A stretch of DNA of 64,000 nt, from the NCBI RefSeq assembly GCF_016756595.1, contig NZ_AP023257.1:1623501-1687500 (forward strand), written 5' to 3'. The notes under the pieces were generated by a model. The model did not search any database. It worked only from the letters and a program-made list of their open reading frames with translations, and was not told the origin of the DNA. A program made the position numbers and the translations under genes. Shown piece after piece: positions 1 to 8,863 of this stretch. The DNA is from Mesorhizobium sp. L-2-11 (lineage in GTDB: Bacteria > Pseudomonadota > Alphaproteobacteria > Rhizobiales > Rhizobiaceae). The stretch's first letter is position 1, and each line of letters begins with the position of its first letter.

Positions 1-803
1 GCGCCGATCGTCGTCGGGATCAAGGTGACGAACAGGGCGACGAGGACGGTCACCGAAATGGTGCCGCCCGAATAGGCGGCGAAACTCGGGATCGTTGCCG
101 TCGCCAGCACGAAGATCAGCGTCATGCCGACGAGCAGGATGTTGAGCGCGATCTCGTTGGGCGTCTTCTGGCGCGCAGCGCCTTCGACCAGCGAGATCAT
201 GCGGTCGAGGAACGTATGGCCGGAGGCAGCGGTGATGCGCACGCGGATCCAGTCGGACAGAACCTGGGTGCCGCCGGTCACCGCCGAACGGTCGCCGCCG
301 GATTCGCGGATCACCGGAGCCGATTCGCCGGTGATCGCCGCCTCGTTGACCGAAGCGACGCCTTCGATCACCTCGCCGTCCGACGGAATGATGTCGCCGG
401 CCTCGACGAGCACGACGTCGCCGACCTTCAGGCTGGTGCCGGGCACCAGCTTGAACCTGGTGCGGTCGTCGCCGCTCAACAGCTTGGCCTGGGTCTCGGT
501 GCGAGCCTTGCGCAGCGAATCGGCCTGCGCCTTGCCTCGGCCTTCGGCGACCGCTTCGGCGAAGTTGGCGAAAAGCACGGTGAACCACAGCCAGATGATG
601 ATCTGCAGCGAGAAGCCGAGATCGCCGCCGCCAGTGACGAGATCCTTGACGAACAGGACTGAGGTGAGCGCCGAGACGACGGCGACGACGAACATCACCG
701 GATTGCGCATCAAGGTGCGCGGGTTCAGTTTCCTGAAGGCGCCGTCGATGGCGGGCAGCAGGATGCGGGCATCCATGATGACAGCGGATTTGGACTGGCT
801 CAT
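1..803 (-). CDS. kdpB: KdpB, K+-transporting P-type ATPase subunit B (partial, C-terminal part outside window)
   Basis: Catalytic subunit of the high-affinity Kdp potassium pump in the inner membrane; it hydrolyses ATP to drive K+ uptake through KdpA. Only the first ~267 residues are inside the window: an N-terminal membrane segment pair, the A-domain with the AAITGESAP motif (the TGES dephosphorylation loop), and the next membrane helices ending at LIPTTIGA. The phosphorylation site DKTGT lies beyond base 1. The ATG at 803 overlaps the stop of the 68-residue gene upstream (ATGA), which indicates translational coupling. kdpC and any kdpDE would be further left, outside the window. Confidence 0.96.
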   Translation of the reverse strand, partial: MSQSKSAVIMDARILLPAIDGAFRKLNPRTLMRNPVMFVVAVVSALTSVLFVKDLVTGGGDLGFSLQIIIWLWFTVLFANFAEAVAEGRGKAQADSLRKARTETQAKLLSGDDRTRFKLVPGTSLKVGDVVLVEAGDIIPSDGEVIEGVASVNEAAITGESAPVIRESGGDRSAVTGGTQVLSDWIRVRITAASGHTFLDRMISLVEGAARQKTPNEIALNILLVGMTLIFVLATATIPSFAAYSGGTISVTVLVALFVTLIPTTIG

Positions 804-1006
804 TTAGTGGCTCCAGTATCGATGTTGTTGACCGATCGATCGTAGGCCGAAAGAAGATGCGGCAGCCCGGAGGCCAGCAGCCAGATCACGATCATGACTG
901 CGGCAATGCCGAAGAACGTCGGCATGGTCGGGAAAGGCGGCGGGGTTGCCCCTTTCTGATCGGCTCGACGCCGAATCTTGCGACATATGGTTTCGAACCA
1001 GGACAT
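800..1006 (-). CDS. Small single-span membrane protein between kdpA and kdpB
   Basis: A 68-residue protein with a basic N-terminus (residues 1-20, rich in Arg and Lys) and one clear hydrophobic helix (about residues 29-48, [19 protein letters not shown]). It sits in the Kdp operon, 25 bp after kdpA, and its stop codon overlaps the kdpB start by 4 bases. I do not know a named family. The position and coupling suggest an accessory or assembly factor of the KdpFABC complex; that is inference. Confidence 0.75.
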   Translation of the reverse strand: MSWFETICRKIRRRADQKGATPPPFPTMPTFFGIAAVMIVIWLLASGLPHLLSAYDRSVNNIDTGATK

Positions 1007-1031
1007 GATTTTGATCCAAGGTAGCGACAGT

Positions 1032-2735
1032 TCAGAATGTCTGCCCGTGGATGCCAGCCAGGTGCTCGACGATCGGGCCGACTGCCAGCGCCGGGAAGAA
1101 GGTGAGGCCGCCGACGATCAGAATGACGCCGACCAGCAACCCGACGAACAGCGGCCCGTCGGTCGGGAAGGTGCCGGCGGAGGCCGGCACCGTCTTCTTG
1201 GCGACCAGCGAACCGGCGATCGCCAGAGCCGGGATGATGACCAGGAAGCGGCCCATCAGCATGCCGATGCCGAGCGTGATGTTGTACCAGGGCGTGTTGC
1301 CGGTCAGGCCGCCAAAGGCCGAGCCGTTGTTGGCGGCAGCCGAGGTGTAGGCATAGAGAACCTCGGAGAAGCCGTGCGGGCCGGCATTGGCCATCGAAGC
1401 GACGCCGGTCGGCAGCACCACCGCGATGGCGGTGAAGATCAGCATCGCCAGCGGCAGGCAGAGAATGGCGAGCATCGCCATCTTGACTTCCTTGGCCTCG
1501 ATCTTCTTGCCGAGATATTCGGGCGTGCGTCCGACCATCAGTCCGGCGATGAAGACGGCGATCACGATGTACATCAGGATGCCGTAGAGACCGGCGCCGA
1601 CCCCGCCGACAATGACCTCGCCGAGCTGCATGTTGATGATCGGGATCATGCCGCCAAGCGCTGTGAAGCTGTCATGCATGGCGTTGACGGCGCCGCAGGA
1701 CGCGGCGGTGGTGATCACCGCAAACAGCGCCGACAAGGCGATGCCGAAGCGGGTTTCCTTGCCTTCCATGTTGCCGCCGTCGATGCCCAGCGCATGCACC
1801 AGCGGATTGCCTGATGCTTCCGCCCAGTAGCAGACGGCGACGCCGGCGATGAACAGGATGCCCATCGCAGTCAAGATCGCCCAACCCTGGCGCTGGTCGC
1901 CGTTCATGCGACCGAAGACGTTGGTCAGCGCCGCACCGATGGCGAAGATCGAAACCATCTGGATCAGATTCGAGATCGCGTCGGGATTTTCGAAGGGATG
2001 CGCGGCATTGGCGTTGAAGAAGCCGCCGCCATTGGTGCCGAGCATCTTGATGGCGATCTGCGAGGCAACCGGTCCGACCGCGATCGTCTGCCGCGCGCCT
2101 TCCAGGGTTGTGGCTTCGAGATAGGCGCTGAGCGTCTGCGGTATGCCGAGATAGACATAGACCAGCGTCAGCACCATGCAGAGCGGCAACAGCAGGTAAA
2201 GGGTGCAGCGGGTCATATCGACCCAGAAATTGCCGATCGATTTGCCGGAAGCCTTGGTGAAGCCGCGGATCAGCGCGATTGCGATGGCGATGCCGGTCGC
2301 TGCGGACAGGAAGTTCTGCACGGTGAGGCCGGCCATCTGCACGAGATAGGACATCGTGCTTTCACCGCCGTAGTTCTGCCAGTTGGTGTTGGTCATGAAG
2401 CTGGCGGCGGTGTTGAAGGCGAGCCCGGGTTCGACGCCGCTCATGCCGGCCGGATTGTAAGGCAGGCTGCCTTGCAGCCGTTGCAGAGCGTAGAGCACCA
2501 CGAAGCCGGCGAGGTTGAAGAACAGCAAGGCCGCCGCATAGGTGGTCCAGTGCTGCTGCTCACGCTCGCTGGTTCCCGAAATGCGATAAAGGCCCCGCTC
2601 GACAGGAGCCAGGATCGGCGAGAGCAATGTGCGGTCGCCGCTGAAAACGCGATACATGTAGCCGCCGAGCGGCTTCACCAGCAAAACGACGATCCCGCAA
2701 TAGACGAGGATCTGCATCCATCCGCCAAAAGTCAT
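1032..2735 (-). CDS. kdpA: KdpA, K+-transporting ATPase channel-like subunit A
   Basis: Membrane subunit that binds and selects K+ in the KdpFABC complex; it belongs to the superfamily of K+ transporters with four pore loops. The protein is 567 residues, normal for the family, with about ten hydrophobic segments. Selectivity-filter regions are visible: [15 protein letters not shown] in the first half and [19 protein letters not shown] in the middle, followed by [13 protein letters not shown]. Start at 2735 ([14 protein letters not shown]) fits the family. It follows kdpF by 34 bp and precedes the small membrane-protein gene and kdpB, all on the minus strand. Confidence 0.97.
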   Translation of the reverse strand: MTFGGWMQILVYCGIVVLLVKPLGGYMYRVFSGDRTLLSPILAPVERGLYRISGTSEREQQHWTTYAAALLFFNLAGFVVLYALQRLQGSLPYNPAGMSGVEPGLAFNTAASFMTNTNWQNYGGESTMSYLVQMAGLTVQNFLSAATGIAIAIALIRGFTKASGKSIGNFWVDMTRCTLYLLLPLCMVLTLVYVYLGIPQTLSAYLEATTLEGARQTIAVGPVASQIAIKMLGTNGGGFFNANAAHPFENPDAISNLIQMVSIFAIGAALTNVFGRMNGDQRQGWAILTAMGILFIAGVAVCYWAEASGNPLVHALGIDGGNMEGKETRFGIALSALFAVITTAASCGAVNAMHDSFTALGGMIPIINMQLGEVIVGGVGAGLYGILMYIVIAVFIAGLMVGRTPEYLGKKIEAKEVKMAMLAILCLPLAMLIFTAIAVVLPTGVASMANAGPHGFSEVLYAYTSAAANNGSAFGGLTGNTPWYNITLGIGMLMGRFLVIIPALAIAGSLVAKKTVPASAGTFPTDGPLFVGLLVGVILIVGGLTFFPALAVGPIVEHLAGIHGQTF

Positions 2736-2769
2736 TGAAATGGCCTTCCGTGCCTGCGCCAGTTGCCGT

Positions 2770-2859
2770 TTAGAAACGTTCTGGGCGAATGAGGGCGTAT
2801 GTCAGGTAGGCAAGAAGGAACAGGGTCACAGCGCCACCGAGAACATAGTCGACAAGCAT
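2770..2859 (-). CDS. kdpF: KdpF, 29-residue stabilising subunit of the Kdp ATPase
   Basis: This 29-residue protein starts [20 protein letters not shown] and ends ALIRPERF. One hydrophobic helix followed by the terminal pattern RPERF is the KdpF signature (the enterobacterial homologue ends KPERF). KdpF is a single-helix peptide that stabilises KdpABC in the membrane. A GGAGGGATC ribosome-binding site precedes the ATG at 2859. It is immediately upstream of kdpA, as in other kdpFABC operons, and is short enough to be missed by automatic annotation. Confidence 0.9.
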   Translation of the reverse strand: MLVDYVLGGAVTLFLLAYLTYALIRPERF

Positions 2860-2875
2860 GTTGCGATCCCTCCGC

Positions 2876-2956
2876 CTAAAGACTGTCGCAGGCTTTGACG
2901 AAGCCGAAGAACAGGGCGAAAAACAAAAACCCTATCCCGAGAACGATGATGTCCAT
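2876..2956 (-). CDS. 26-residue membrane peptide at the head of the kdp operon
   Basis: The 26-codon frame starts at ATG 2956 after an AAGGAAC ribosome-binding site and encodes MDIIVLGIGFLFFALFFGF followed by VKACDSL. It has one hydrophobic helix and a short C-terminal tail with Cys and Asp. It is 16 bp upstream of the kdpF start, on the same strand. I recall similar short proteins (hydrophobic helix then a C-[ED]-x-L tail) ahead of kdpF in other proteobacteria, but cannot check that here. Role unknown; a second small subunit or leader peptide of Kdp is plausible. Confidence 0.7.
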   Translation of the reverse strand: MDIIVLGIGFLFFALFFGFVKACDSL

Positions 2957-3205
2957 CGGATTTGTTCCTTATTCTCGTTTTGCACTGGCTTGCCTGCAGC
3001 CGGCAGCGTTGAAGTCATGTGAAGACACTCTGTCGCGACGGTAATGGCGAGCGAGTTCTTCCCGACGGGATATGGATCCAAACCCCATAAAGGTTCGAGA
3101 CGTGGCGAAGAGGAAAGAAATAAAAATCCTATAAAGGATTTGCCGTCGCGGTTCTTAGCGCGGCGCTCAAAGACAAGTCGTGCACCGGCGCGAAGCCGCC
3201 GAAAA

Positions 3206-4705
3206 TCAGCGATTGCGCGTATAGATCACGGCATAGTCGTCCGCATAGGCCCGCTTCCAGCCCAGTTCATCGAGGAACGGAATGCGGTTGTCGTCCGGCG
3301 TCAGCAAGGCCCAGTCGATCGCATGCTTGTCGAGCTGGGCTTCGAGGACAGGCTTTCCACCGCTGCGTCCGGTCTCGGCATCTGTCTTCATGAAGCCGTT
3401 GAGAAAGAGCTGATCTGTCCGACCGTCGATGAACGTCTTGATGCCATGGAAAATCAGGCTGCCGCCGAAATTGTATGAATTCAGCACATTGCCTGACAGA
3501 TGATGGCTTTCGGCGAATGCGAGCGCGTCCCTGGCCGAAGTCTTCTGGCTCGGCGCGACCGGATAGGCGCTGGTGTGCATTGCGGTTGCCGCCAGCAGCA
3601 AAACCCCTGCCACGCCGCAGATCCGGTAAAATCGCTCTGCGAAAAACCGTTCCAGGCCGTCGCGTCTGCCGGACGCCCATTTTTCCAGGGAAAGTGCTGG
3701 ATATTGCTGCGCAATCTCGGCCGCAAGCACGATCGGCACCAGCAGGAAGAACAGGTACATGAAGCGCATATGGGTGAGATAAATATGCAAGGCGAAGATG
3801 ATGAACAGCGCCTTCGCCCAGCCAACACGAAGTCGCGACACAAGCAGCGCGAAAAAGAACACCAGGATACCGACTTCCTGGAACTGTTGATCCGAGGCGT
3901 CGAAGGGTTTCCACTCGACAATCAAGGGAACCGCTTCATTGCCATAGGCTACGGTGAAAGTGGCAAGGATGGCCTTGATGCCATAGGGATTGATCAGGCT
4001 GACCACCGGGCAAAGCAGTCCGAAGGATATCCATTTGCTAAGGAGTAGTGGGTTGGACAGGCGGATCCGCACAAGAACATCGAGGCCAGCGAAAGCCGCG
4101 ATGACGAAGCCGACGGTAAAGGTCGCGTGGAGATTGGCCCACAGGACAAGCAGGGCCAGCAGCCATAGAGGCGGTGCTTGCTCATCGCGCGCTGCGCGGA
4201 AAAGCATTGCGGTCCAGATCACGATGATGGGGAAGGTGAAGATGTGCGGACGCGCGGTGAAGATCGGGGAGATCAAGGCCACCGCGAGCAAGGCCAGTCC
4301 CACTGCCGCCGTCGGTCTCAACCAGGTGCTGAGATACCATGACAGCAACACGCCCGTCAGGGCGATGGTTGAGATGATCAGCACCGCCACGCCGTTCCAG
4401 CCACTTGCCGTGTAGGCGAGCGCAAGGAGGACCTGTCCAAGCCACTCCTTGGCGATCCACGGCTGGCCGGCGAACGTGTGAGAATAGCTGTCGACAACCG
4501 GGAAGGTACGATTTGCCAGCAGGTCGAGCCCGACCTTGACCTGCCACCAACTGTCGGGGTCCTGCAGGACGGCCTGGGCGTGGGCGGAAAGCGCGAATGC
4601 CACGACAGGCGCGACGAGCAGGCAGAACATCACCCTGGCCCGCTGCGCGCTGTTAACCGACGACGCGGTCGCAACGGTCGCTACGGTCGCCTGAATCCCG
4701 TTCAT
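3206..4705 (-). CDS. Polytopic membrane protein, GT-C glycosyltransferase-like
   Basis: A 499-residue protein with about ten to twelve hydrophobic segments and a soluble C-terminal part of roughly 110 residues (from about residue 390, after AYPVAP). An early periplasmic-loop stretch with LQDPDSWWQVKVG and the sequence SYSHTFAGQPWIAKEWLGQ resembles the first loop of GT-C type transferases and related membrane proteins, where Asp and Glu residues are catalytic. I cannot assign a substrate. It is followed on the same strand by nothing, and preceded by a methyltransferase and a polyprenyl-phosphate glycosyltransferase, which suggests that the three genes modify a cell-surface glycan or lipid. Confidence 0.75.
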   Translation of the reverse strand: MNGIQATVATVATASSVNSAQRARVMFCLLVAPVVAFALSAHAQAVLQDPDSWWQVKVGLDLLANRTFPVVDSYSHTFAGQPWIAKEWLGQVLLALAYTASGWNGVAVLIISTIALTGVLLSWYLSTWLRPTAAVGLALLAVALISPIFTARPHIFTFPIIVIWTAMLFRAARDEQAPPLWLLALLVLWANLHATFTVGFVIAAFAGLDVLVRIRLSNPLLLSKWISFGLLCPVVSLINPYGIKAILATFTVAYGNEAVPLIVEWKPFDASDQQFQEVGILVFFFALLVSRLRVGWAKALFIIFALHIYLTHMRFMYLFFLLVPIVLAAEIAQQYPALSLEKWASGRRDGLERFFAERFYRICGVAGVLLLAATAMHTSAYPVAPSQKTSARDALAFAESHHLSGNVLNSYNFGGSLIFHGIKTFIDGRTDQLFLNGFMKTDAETGRSGGKPVLEAQLDKHAIDWALLTPDDNRIPFLDELGWKRAYADDYAVIYTRNR

Positions 4706-4782
4706 ATCATAGCTCCAGGCCGCTCTGCGGCAGATCGATTGGCGGTTTCAGCTTGTCGCTCATCCAAGGGCAGGGCGTCCGC

Positions 4783-5484
4783 TCAAACGGCATGCTTGAC
4801 CGCATGCACAAAATATTGGGCTCCCATAGGCATCCTGGTCAGGAAGCGCTCCAAGGGCCGCAATCTTGCGAGCACGCGTGGGAAAAAGATCCGATAGACG
4901 ACATCGGATTTGGAGAAGCCGGCGGCAGCCATTCGCTTGCGCAGATCGCGGCTGCTGATCAGGATTGCGTTCTCGTCGAAAGCACAGTTTCGCACCGCGT
5001 GCGTCGTCAGCGGATTCCAGGGATTGTGCTCGAACAAGAAGAAACTGCCACCGCCGGTCAGCACTCTCTTGATCTCCCTGATCAGGCCGACATGGAGGTC
5101 TTCGGGGATGTGATGGAACACGCAGGCGGCGAAGGCGAGATCGAAACTCGCGTCGGCATAGGGGATCGTTTCGCCGTCGAAGTGCCGGAAATCGGCCTGG
5201 CCGGGAAAGCGCTTGCGGGCGATGTCGAGCGACTGCGAGGAAGGGTCGAGCAAGGTGATTTCGCTGTCGGGAAATGCGGCGCGCATGGGCCGCAGCGAAT
5301 TGCCGACGCCAGCGCCGAAGTCGAGTATCCGCCGCGGCTTGATATTGGAGCGAGCCAGCCGTGCTGCGACGTCATCGATCTTGTACTGCGCGAAAAAGTC
5401 AGGGGTTTCGCCGCTCAGCCTGATACTTGCGGCATGCTGCCGCTGATATTCCAGCGCGAACTGGTCAAATTCGGCCTGAAGCAC
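4783..5484 (-). CDS. Class I SAM-dependent methyltransferase
   Basis: A 233-residue methyltransferase with Rossmann motif I at ILDFGAGVGNSLRPM (about residues 73-87), the acidic residue of motif II in ITLLDPSSQSL, and the post-II region SFDLAFAACVFHHIPE typical of methyltransferase_11/25 families. It uses S-adenosylmethionine; the acceptor is unknown. Its start overlaps the end of the glycosyltransferase gene by 20 bases, so both are probably one transcript. Together with the downstream membrane protein it likely acts in glycan or lipid modification (inference from context). Confidence 0.85.
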   Translation of the reverse strand: MLQAEFDQFALEYQRQHAASIRLSGETPDFFAQYKIDDVAARLARSNIKPRRILDFGAGVGNSLRPMRAAFPDSEITLLDPSSQSLDIARKRFPGQADFRHFDGETIPYADASFDLAFAACVFHHIPEDLHVGLIREIKRVLTGGGSFFLFEHNPWNPLTTHAVRNCAFDENAILISSRDLRKRMAAAGFSKSDVVYRIFFPRVLARLRPLERFLTRMPMGAQYFVHAVKHAV

Positions 5485-6529
5485 GCGCGGCTCCCTTGGT
5501 CAGTTCCTCGGCCATTTCCTGAAGGCGATGGACCGGCAGTTTGCCGGCGGCAGGATCATGGGCAGCGATCTCGTTTATGAGGTAGAGCGGCCGCCGCTTG
5601 GTCTCCATATACATGCGCCCGAGATATTCCCCGAAAATCCCAAGCACCAGAAGCTGAACGCTGCCGAGGATCAGGACGATTGCGGCCAGGCTGGTCCAGC
5701 CTGGCAAGACGCTGCCGGCAATCCATGCGAACAGCGTGTAGCCCAGCGCAGCAAGACCGAGAAAGCCGAAGATCATGCCGAGATGCGAGGCGAACCGCAG
5801 CGGCACGATGGAGAAGCTGGTCATCGCATCCATCGCCAGAAGCACCATCTTCTTCAACGGGTAATGCGTGGTGCCGGCGAAGCGCTGGTGCCGCTCATAG
5901 GCAAAGGCCGCCTGCTTCAGGCCGATCCAGCTCACCATGCCGCGAATGAAGCGGTAACGCTCCGGCATCGCATTGAGATGATCGAGCGCGCGGCGGTTCA
6001 TCAGGCGGAAGTCCCCGGAATCGAGCGCTATGTCGACGTCGACCATCTTGCGCAGCAGACGGTAGAACAATGCGGCGGTTGCGCGCTTGAACCAGCCTTC
6101 GCCCTGCCGCTTCAGCCGCTGGCCATAGACGACGTCGAACCCCTCATCCATCTTTGCCATCATGGCTTTGAGCAGTTCCGGCGGGTCCTGGAGGTCGGCA
6201 TCGAGAATGAGAATGCGCTGGCCGCGGCAAAACTCCAGGCCGGCGCTGAGCGCAATCTGGTGGCCATAATTTCGGGCGAGGTCTATGCCGACGACGTGGC
6301 TGTCCTGTTTGGCAAGTTCGAAGATGGCCTCGCGGGTGCCGTCGGTGGCTCCGTCGATGACCAGCACGATCTCGTAGGAATGCCCGGCTTGCTCACGGCA
6401 AACGGCGGTGACGCGCCGGTAAAGTTCGGCGATCCCACCGATTTCATTGTAGCACGGCACGACAACCGACAGCGCGACGGCGCGTCGCGCAGCGATTTTC
6501 TCTGTATGCGCCAAAAGCCCAGCTCCCAT
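5465..6529 (-). CDS. Family 2 glycosyltransferase, polyprenyl-phosphate sugar synthase type (GtrB/ArnC/DPM1-like)
   Basis: A 354-residue protein. The N-terminal GT-A domain (residues 18-240) has the nucleotide-binding start VVVPCYNEIGGI, the metal-binding LILDADLQDPPE motif, and SGDFRLMNR. Two hydrophobic segments follow (about 235-305), the layout of GtrB/ArnC enzymes that move a sugar from UDP- or GDP-sugar to undecaprenyl phosphate on the cytoplasmic face. The adjacent GT-C-like membrane protein could then use the lipid-linked sugar on the periplasmic side (inference). First gene of a three-gene minus-strand cluster. An earlier in-frame alternative start is not needed. Confidence 0.9.
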   Translation of the reverse strand: MGAGLLAHTEKIAARRAVALSVVVPCYNEIGGIAELYRRVTAVCREQAGHSYEIVLVIDGATDGTREAIFELAKQDSHVVGIDLARNYGHQIALSAGLEFCRGQRILILDADLQDPPELLKAMMAKMDEGFDVVYGQRLKRQGEGWFKRATAALFYRLLRKMVDVDIALDSGDFRLMNRRALDHLNAMPERYRFIRGMVSWIGLKQAAFAYERHQRFAGTTHYPLKKMVLLAMDAMTSFSIVPLRFASHLGMIFGFLGLAALGYTLFAWIAGSVLPGWTSLAAIVLILGSVQLLVLGIFGEYLGRMYMETKRRPLYLINEIAAHDPAAGKLPVHRLQEMAEELTKGAARASGRI

Positions 6530-6682
6530 GGTAAGAATGGGAATAGGCCGAATTTCTTAGAAAATTGATAAGCCGCTCAGCATAGCCCGCACACAACGCC
6601 AGCCAGGCGAAGCGTGCGAGTGGCTGGCGCGTGCGTAGCCGACGCGGGGCGTCGAGGGCGGGCGCTCCGGCAAATCGGCTGC

Positions 6683-6865
6683 TCAGCCTTCGGCCTTGAA
6701 GTTCCTCGCTTCCTTCTCGACCTTGGCGCTGTCCTTGCCGTGCTTGCGCATCAGATCCTTCGCCTGGTTGGGCGAAACGTCGGTGGTCTCGGCCAGGCGC
6801 AGGGCCTCCTTGTCGTCCGGTTCGCGTTTCTTCCGATCGGCCATTGCGGTTCGTTTGTCAGCCAT
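6683..6865 (-). CDS. DUF3606-like small protein
   Basis: A 60-residue hydrophilic protein ending in a predicted helix-turn-helix like stretch (TTDVSPNQAKDLMRKHGKDSAKVEKEA). That segment matches the DUF3606 pattern of the neighbouring gene (ITPEQARTLIKRHGTDRKVL). The ATG at 6865 overlaps the preceding stop by one base (TGATG), so the two genes are coupled. Function unknown; these proteins are common as multiple copies in Mesorhizobium and Rhizobium. Confidence 0.75.
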   Translation of the reverse strand: MADKRTAMADRKKREPDDKEALRLAETTDVSPNQAKDLMRKHGKDSAKVEKEARNFKAEG

Positions 6866-7053
6866 CACGACGCCTTTATGCTCTCGGCGATTTCGTGCAG
6901 CACCTTGCGATCGGTGCCGTGGCGCTTAATCAAGGTGCGTGCCTGTTCGGGAGTAATGCCGGCTTCCTCGGCGAGATGCCTCACCTCATAGTCCTCGTCG
7001 CCGGCTACTTGTGAGCGATCGCGATTGTCGGTTTTGGTCTTGTCGTCTGGCAT
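6865..7053 (-). CDS. DUF3606 small protein
   Basis: A 62-residue protein beginning MPDDKTKTDNRDRSQVAG. It has the DUF3606 signature: a charged N-terminus, YEVRHLAEEAGITPEQARTL, then IKRHGTDR. The start at 7053 is chosen because GAGGAGAG lies 7 bases upstream; a longer frame from 7083 lacks a site. A third family member is at 11896-12084. Molecular role is unknown. Confidence 0.85.
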   Translation of the reverse strand: MPDDKTKTDNRDRSQVAGDEDYEVRHLAEEAGITPEQARTLIKRHGTDRKVLHEIAESIKAS

Positions 7054-7211
7054 GGCAGTTCTCTCCTCGTGGACCTGGAGCATAACGGCGGAGATTTCGT
7101 GAGGTTCCTTGATGCATGTCGCCCAAAGCTGCGCAGCGGTTTTGGGACAACGACATGCCTAAAGAAAAGAACCAAAGCGCGTCGCTTCGAGCTCTTCAGA
7201 CGTGACGCGCT

Positions 7212-7472
7212 TTAATGCTGGCCTTCGCGCACAAACACATGGGCTTCCTTGGCGGCGGCCGTGAATGCCCGCCGCGCACTGCCAACCGCACGCCGCTGCT
7301 CCATCGCATCCATCATGGCTTTCAAGGCGGCGCGATATTTCGGCCCGCGCTTTTCGTCTGGCCATCTGTCGACCAGCAGCGAGGCCGCCTGAACCGTCCT
7401 CGTCACAGAAAGCCGGCGCCCGGTCCGTTCGCTCTCGATCGTCACCGGGACGTCGAATTGTTCATCACGCAT
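7212..7472 (-). CDS. DUF982 domain protein
   Basis: An 86-residue protein, MRDEQFDVPVTIESERTGRR and onward, carrying the DUF982 features: a short beta-rich start, RTVQAASLLVDRWPDEKRGPKY with the conserved W and P, then a helix with AMMDAME. Start chosen at ATG 7472, which has AGGAG 8 bases upstream; GTG 7481 would overlap that site. DUF982 proteins are abundant in Mesorhizobium and have no known function. Confidence 0.85.
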   Translation of the reverse strand: MRDEQFDVPVTIESERTGRRLSVTRTVQAASLLVDRWPDEKRGPKYRAALKAMMDAMEQRRAVGSARRAFTAAAKEAHVFVREGQH

Positions 7473-7634
7473 TGTCGCCACTCCTTGACTCCAACGGCAG
7501 CAACGGCGCAGCGGATTATCTGTTCCGATAGCGAATGGCGCGATCCATCCCGATCACAATTCATGGTTACCGAGTGGCTTACGTCGCCGGTCTCATTTTT
7601 GACAGTTGTGCAAGCCAATTGCGGGTGACGCGCT

Positions 7635-7865
7635 TTAGTGGCACCGATGATCGAACACGACCCCCATGGTCCTACTAATTGCCGTCATGACGATAAGCTC
7701 GACCAGACGGTCGTCGCTGTCCGCACAAGCCGGGCCTGCCCGGCGTATGGCATCTATTGCGGCTCTGGTCGATATGGTGTCGCCGGCGCGGAATTTTGAA
7801 AGCGCAGATGAAACAAGTTCATGGGCCGGCAAGTCGACGACAGGCGCTCTCGAAACGACGTTCAT
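7635..7865 (-). CDS. Hypothetical small protein
   Basis: A 76-residue protein from ATG 7865 (MNVVSRAPVVDLPAHELVSS) with a GGAGG site 6 bases upstream; longer starts are possible to 7955 but have no such site. It is mainly helical by composition, with no signal peptide or membrane span. I do not recognise the family. It lies alone between the DUF982 and NYN-domain genes on the same strand. Confidence 0.55.
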   Translation of the reverse strand: MNVVSRAPVVDLPAHELVSSALSKFRAGDTISTRAAIDAIRRAGPACADSDDRLVELIVMTAISRTMGVVFDHRCH

Positions 7866-7997
7866 TGGCATCCTCCACCATGAAGCCTTTCCCACCAGAA
7901 TGATACGCCGAATGGCGGTTTTCGCCAGCGAAATTGTGGTCCGACCAGAGGCCAATCGGACACCAATCGGGCTGGGACAGCCAGCTTTTTGCGGGAC

Positions 7998-8759
7998 TCA
8001 GCGCGATGCTGCCGACTTCGATTTCTCTCGGCTCTTCGCAGCCGGCTTGAGCCTTATGCGCATCGCTCCACCCTCGGGATGATCGATCTCAAAGGCGTTG
8101 GTCTTGCGCACAAGATCGCTCAGCTTGCGAAAGCCGAAGGTCCTGGGATCGAAGTCCGATGCCAGATTGGCGAGCTGATTGCCGACAATCCCGAGCGGCA
8201 CCCAGCCGTCCTCGGTTCCCATCTGTGAAATGACCTTGGCGATGACCGGCGTCGCGGCGCTGGGCGGCTGCAAGGATTTCGTCGCTGCCGCATCTTGCGC
8301 GTTGGCTGACGCAGTCGGAAGCAGGTTTTCGGTGTATACGAAGCGGCGGCATGCCTGCCGGAAACTCTCCGGCGTCTTCTGCTCGCCAAATCCGTAAACG
8401 TCGATGCCGTGCTCCCTGATGCGAGCGGCAAGGCGGGTGAAATCGCTGTCGGACGACACCAGGCAGAAGCCTTCGAACCGCCCGCTGTGGAGTAGGTCCA
8501 TGGCGTCGATGACGAGCGTGATGTCGGATGCGTTCTTGCCGGTGGTGTAGGCGAATTGCTGCTGCGGGATGATCGCATGCTTCGACAGCACATCGGCCCA
8601 TGCCTTTGAGCGGGTGCTGGAGAAGTCGCCGTAGATGCGACGAACGCTTGCCTCGCCGATCTTTGCGATTTCCTCGAACAAGCCGTCGGCAATCTTGGCC
8701 GAAGTATTGTCCGCATCGATCAGCACTGCAAGCCGTGGAGAACGTGGTTCGGTTGGCAA
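7998..8759 (-). CDS. NYN-domain (PIN-like RNase fold) protein with C-terminal OST-HTH/LOTUS-like domain
   Basis: A 253-residue protein. Residues 8-150 form a NYN domain: LAVLIDADNTS gives the first acidic site, DITLVIDAMDLLHSG the second, and FCLVSSDSDFTRLAARIREHG the third, the conserved acidic cluster of LabA/YfcC-like ribonuclease folds. After an Ala/Pro-rich linker (about 160-180), residues 180-245 (MGTEDGWVPLGIVGNQLAN then FRKLSDLVRKTNAFEID) resemble the OST-HTH/LOTUS RNA-binding domain. The combination suggests RNA binding and possibly cleavage. The likely start is a TTG at 8759 with AGGGG upstream; there is no suitable ATG. Confidence 0.85.
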   Translation of the reverse strand: MPTEPRSPRLAVLIDADNTSAKIADGLFEEIAKIGEASVRRIYGDFSSTRSKAWADVLSKHAIIPQQQFAYTTGKNASDITLVIDAMDLLHSGRFEGFCLVSSDSDFTRLAARIREHGIDVYGFGEQKTPESFRQACRRFVYTENLLPTASANAQDAAATKSLQPPSAATPVIAKVISQMGTEDGWVPLGIVGNQLANLASDFDPRTFGFRKLSDLVRKTNAFEIDHPEGGAMRIRLKPAAKSREKSKSAASR

Positions 8760-8863
8760 GGTGAGCCCCTGGTTTGCTTTGCAGCAGACTACATACGGTG
8801 CAGCGGCGCCGAAACCTTTTTATCGAGACGCGACGGATGTCGTCATCGCGATACGGACGTCAT

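Noticed and set aside
978..2738. Long plus-strand frames opposite kdpA (for example 978-1814 and 1998-2738)
   Set aside because: They are antisense shadows of kdpA, Arg/His-rich with no family resemblance; the minus strand protein is clear.
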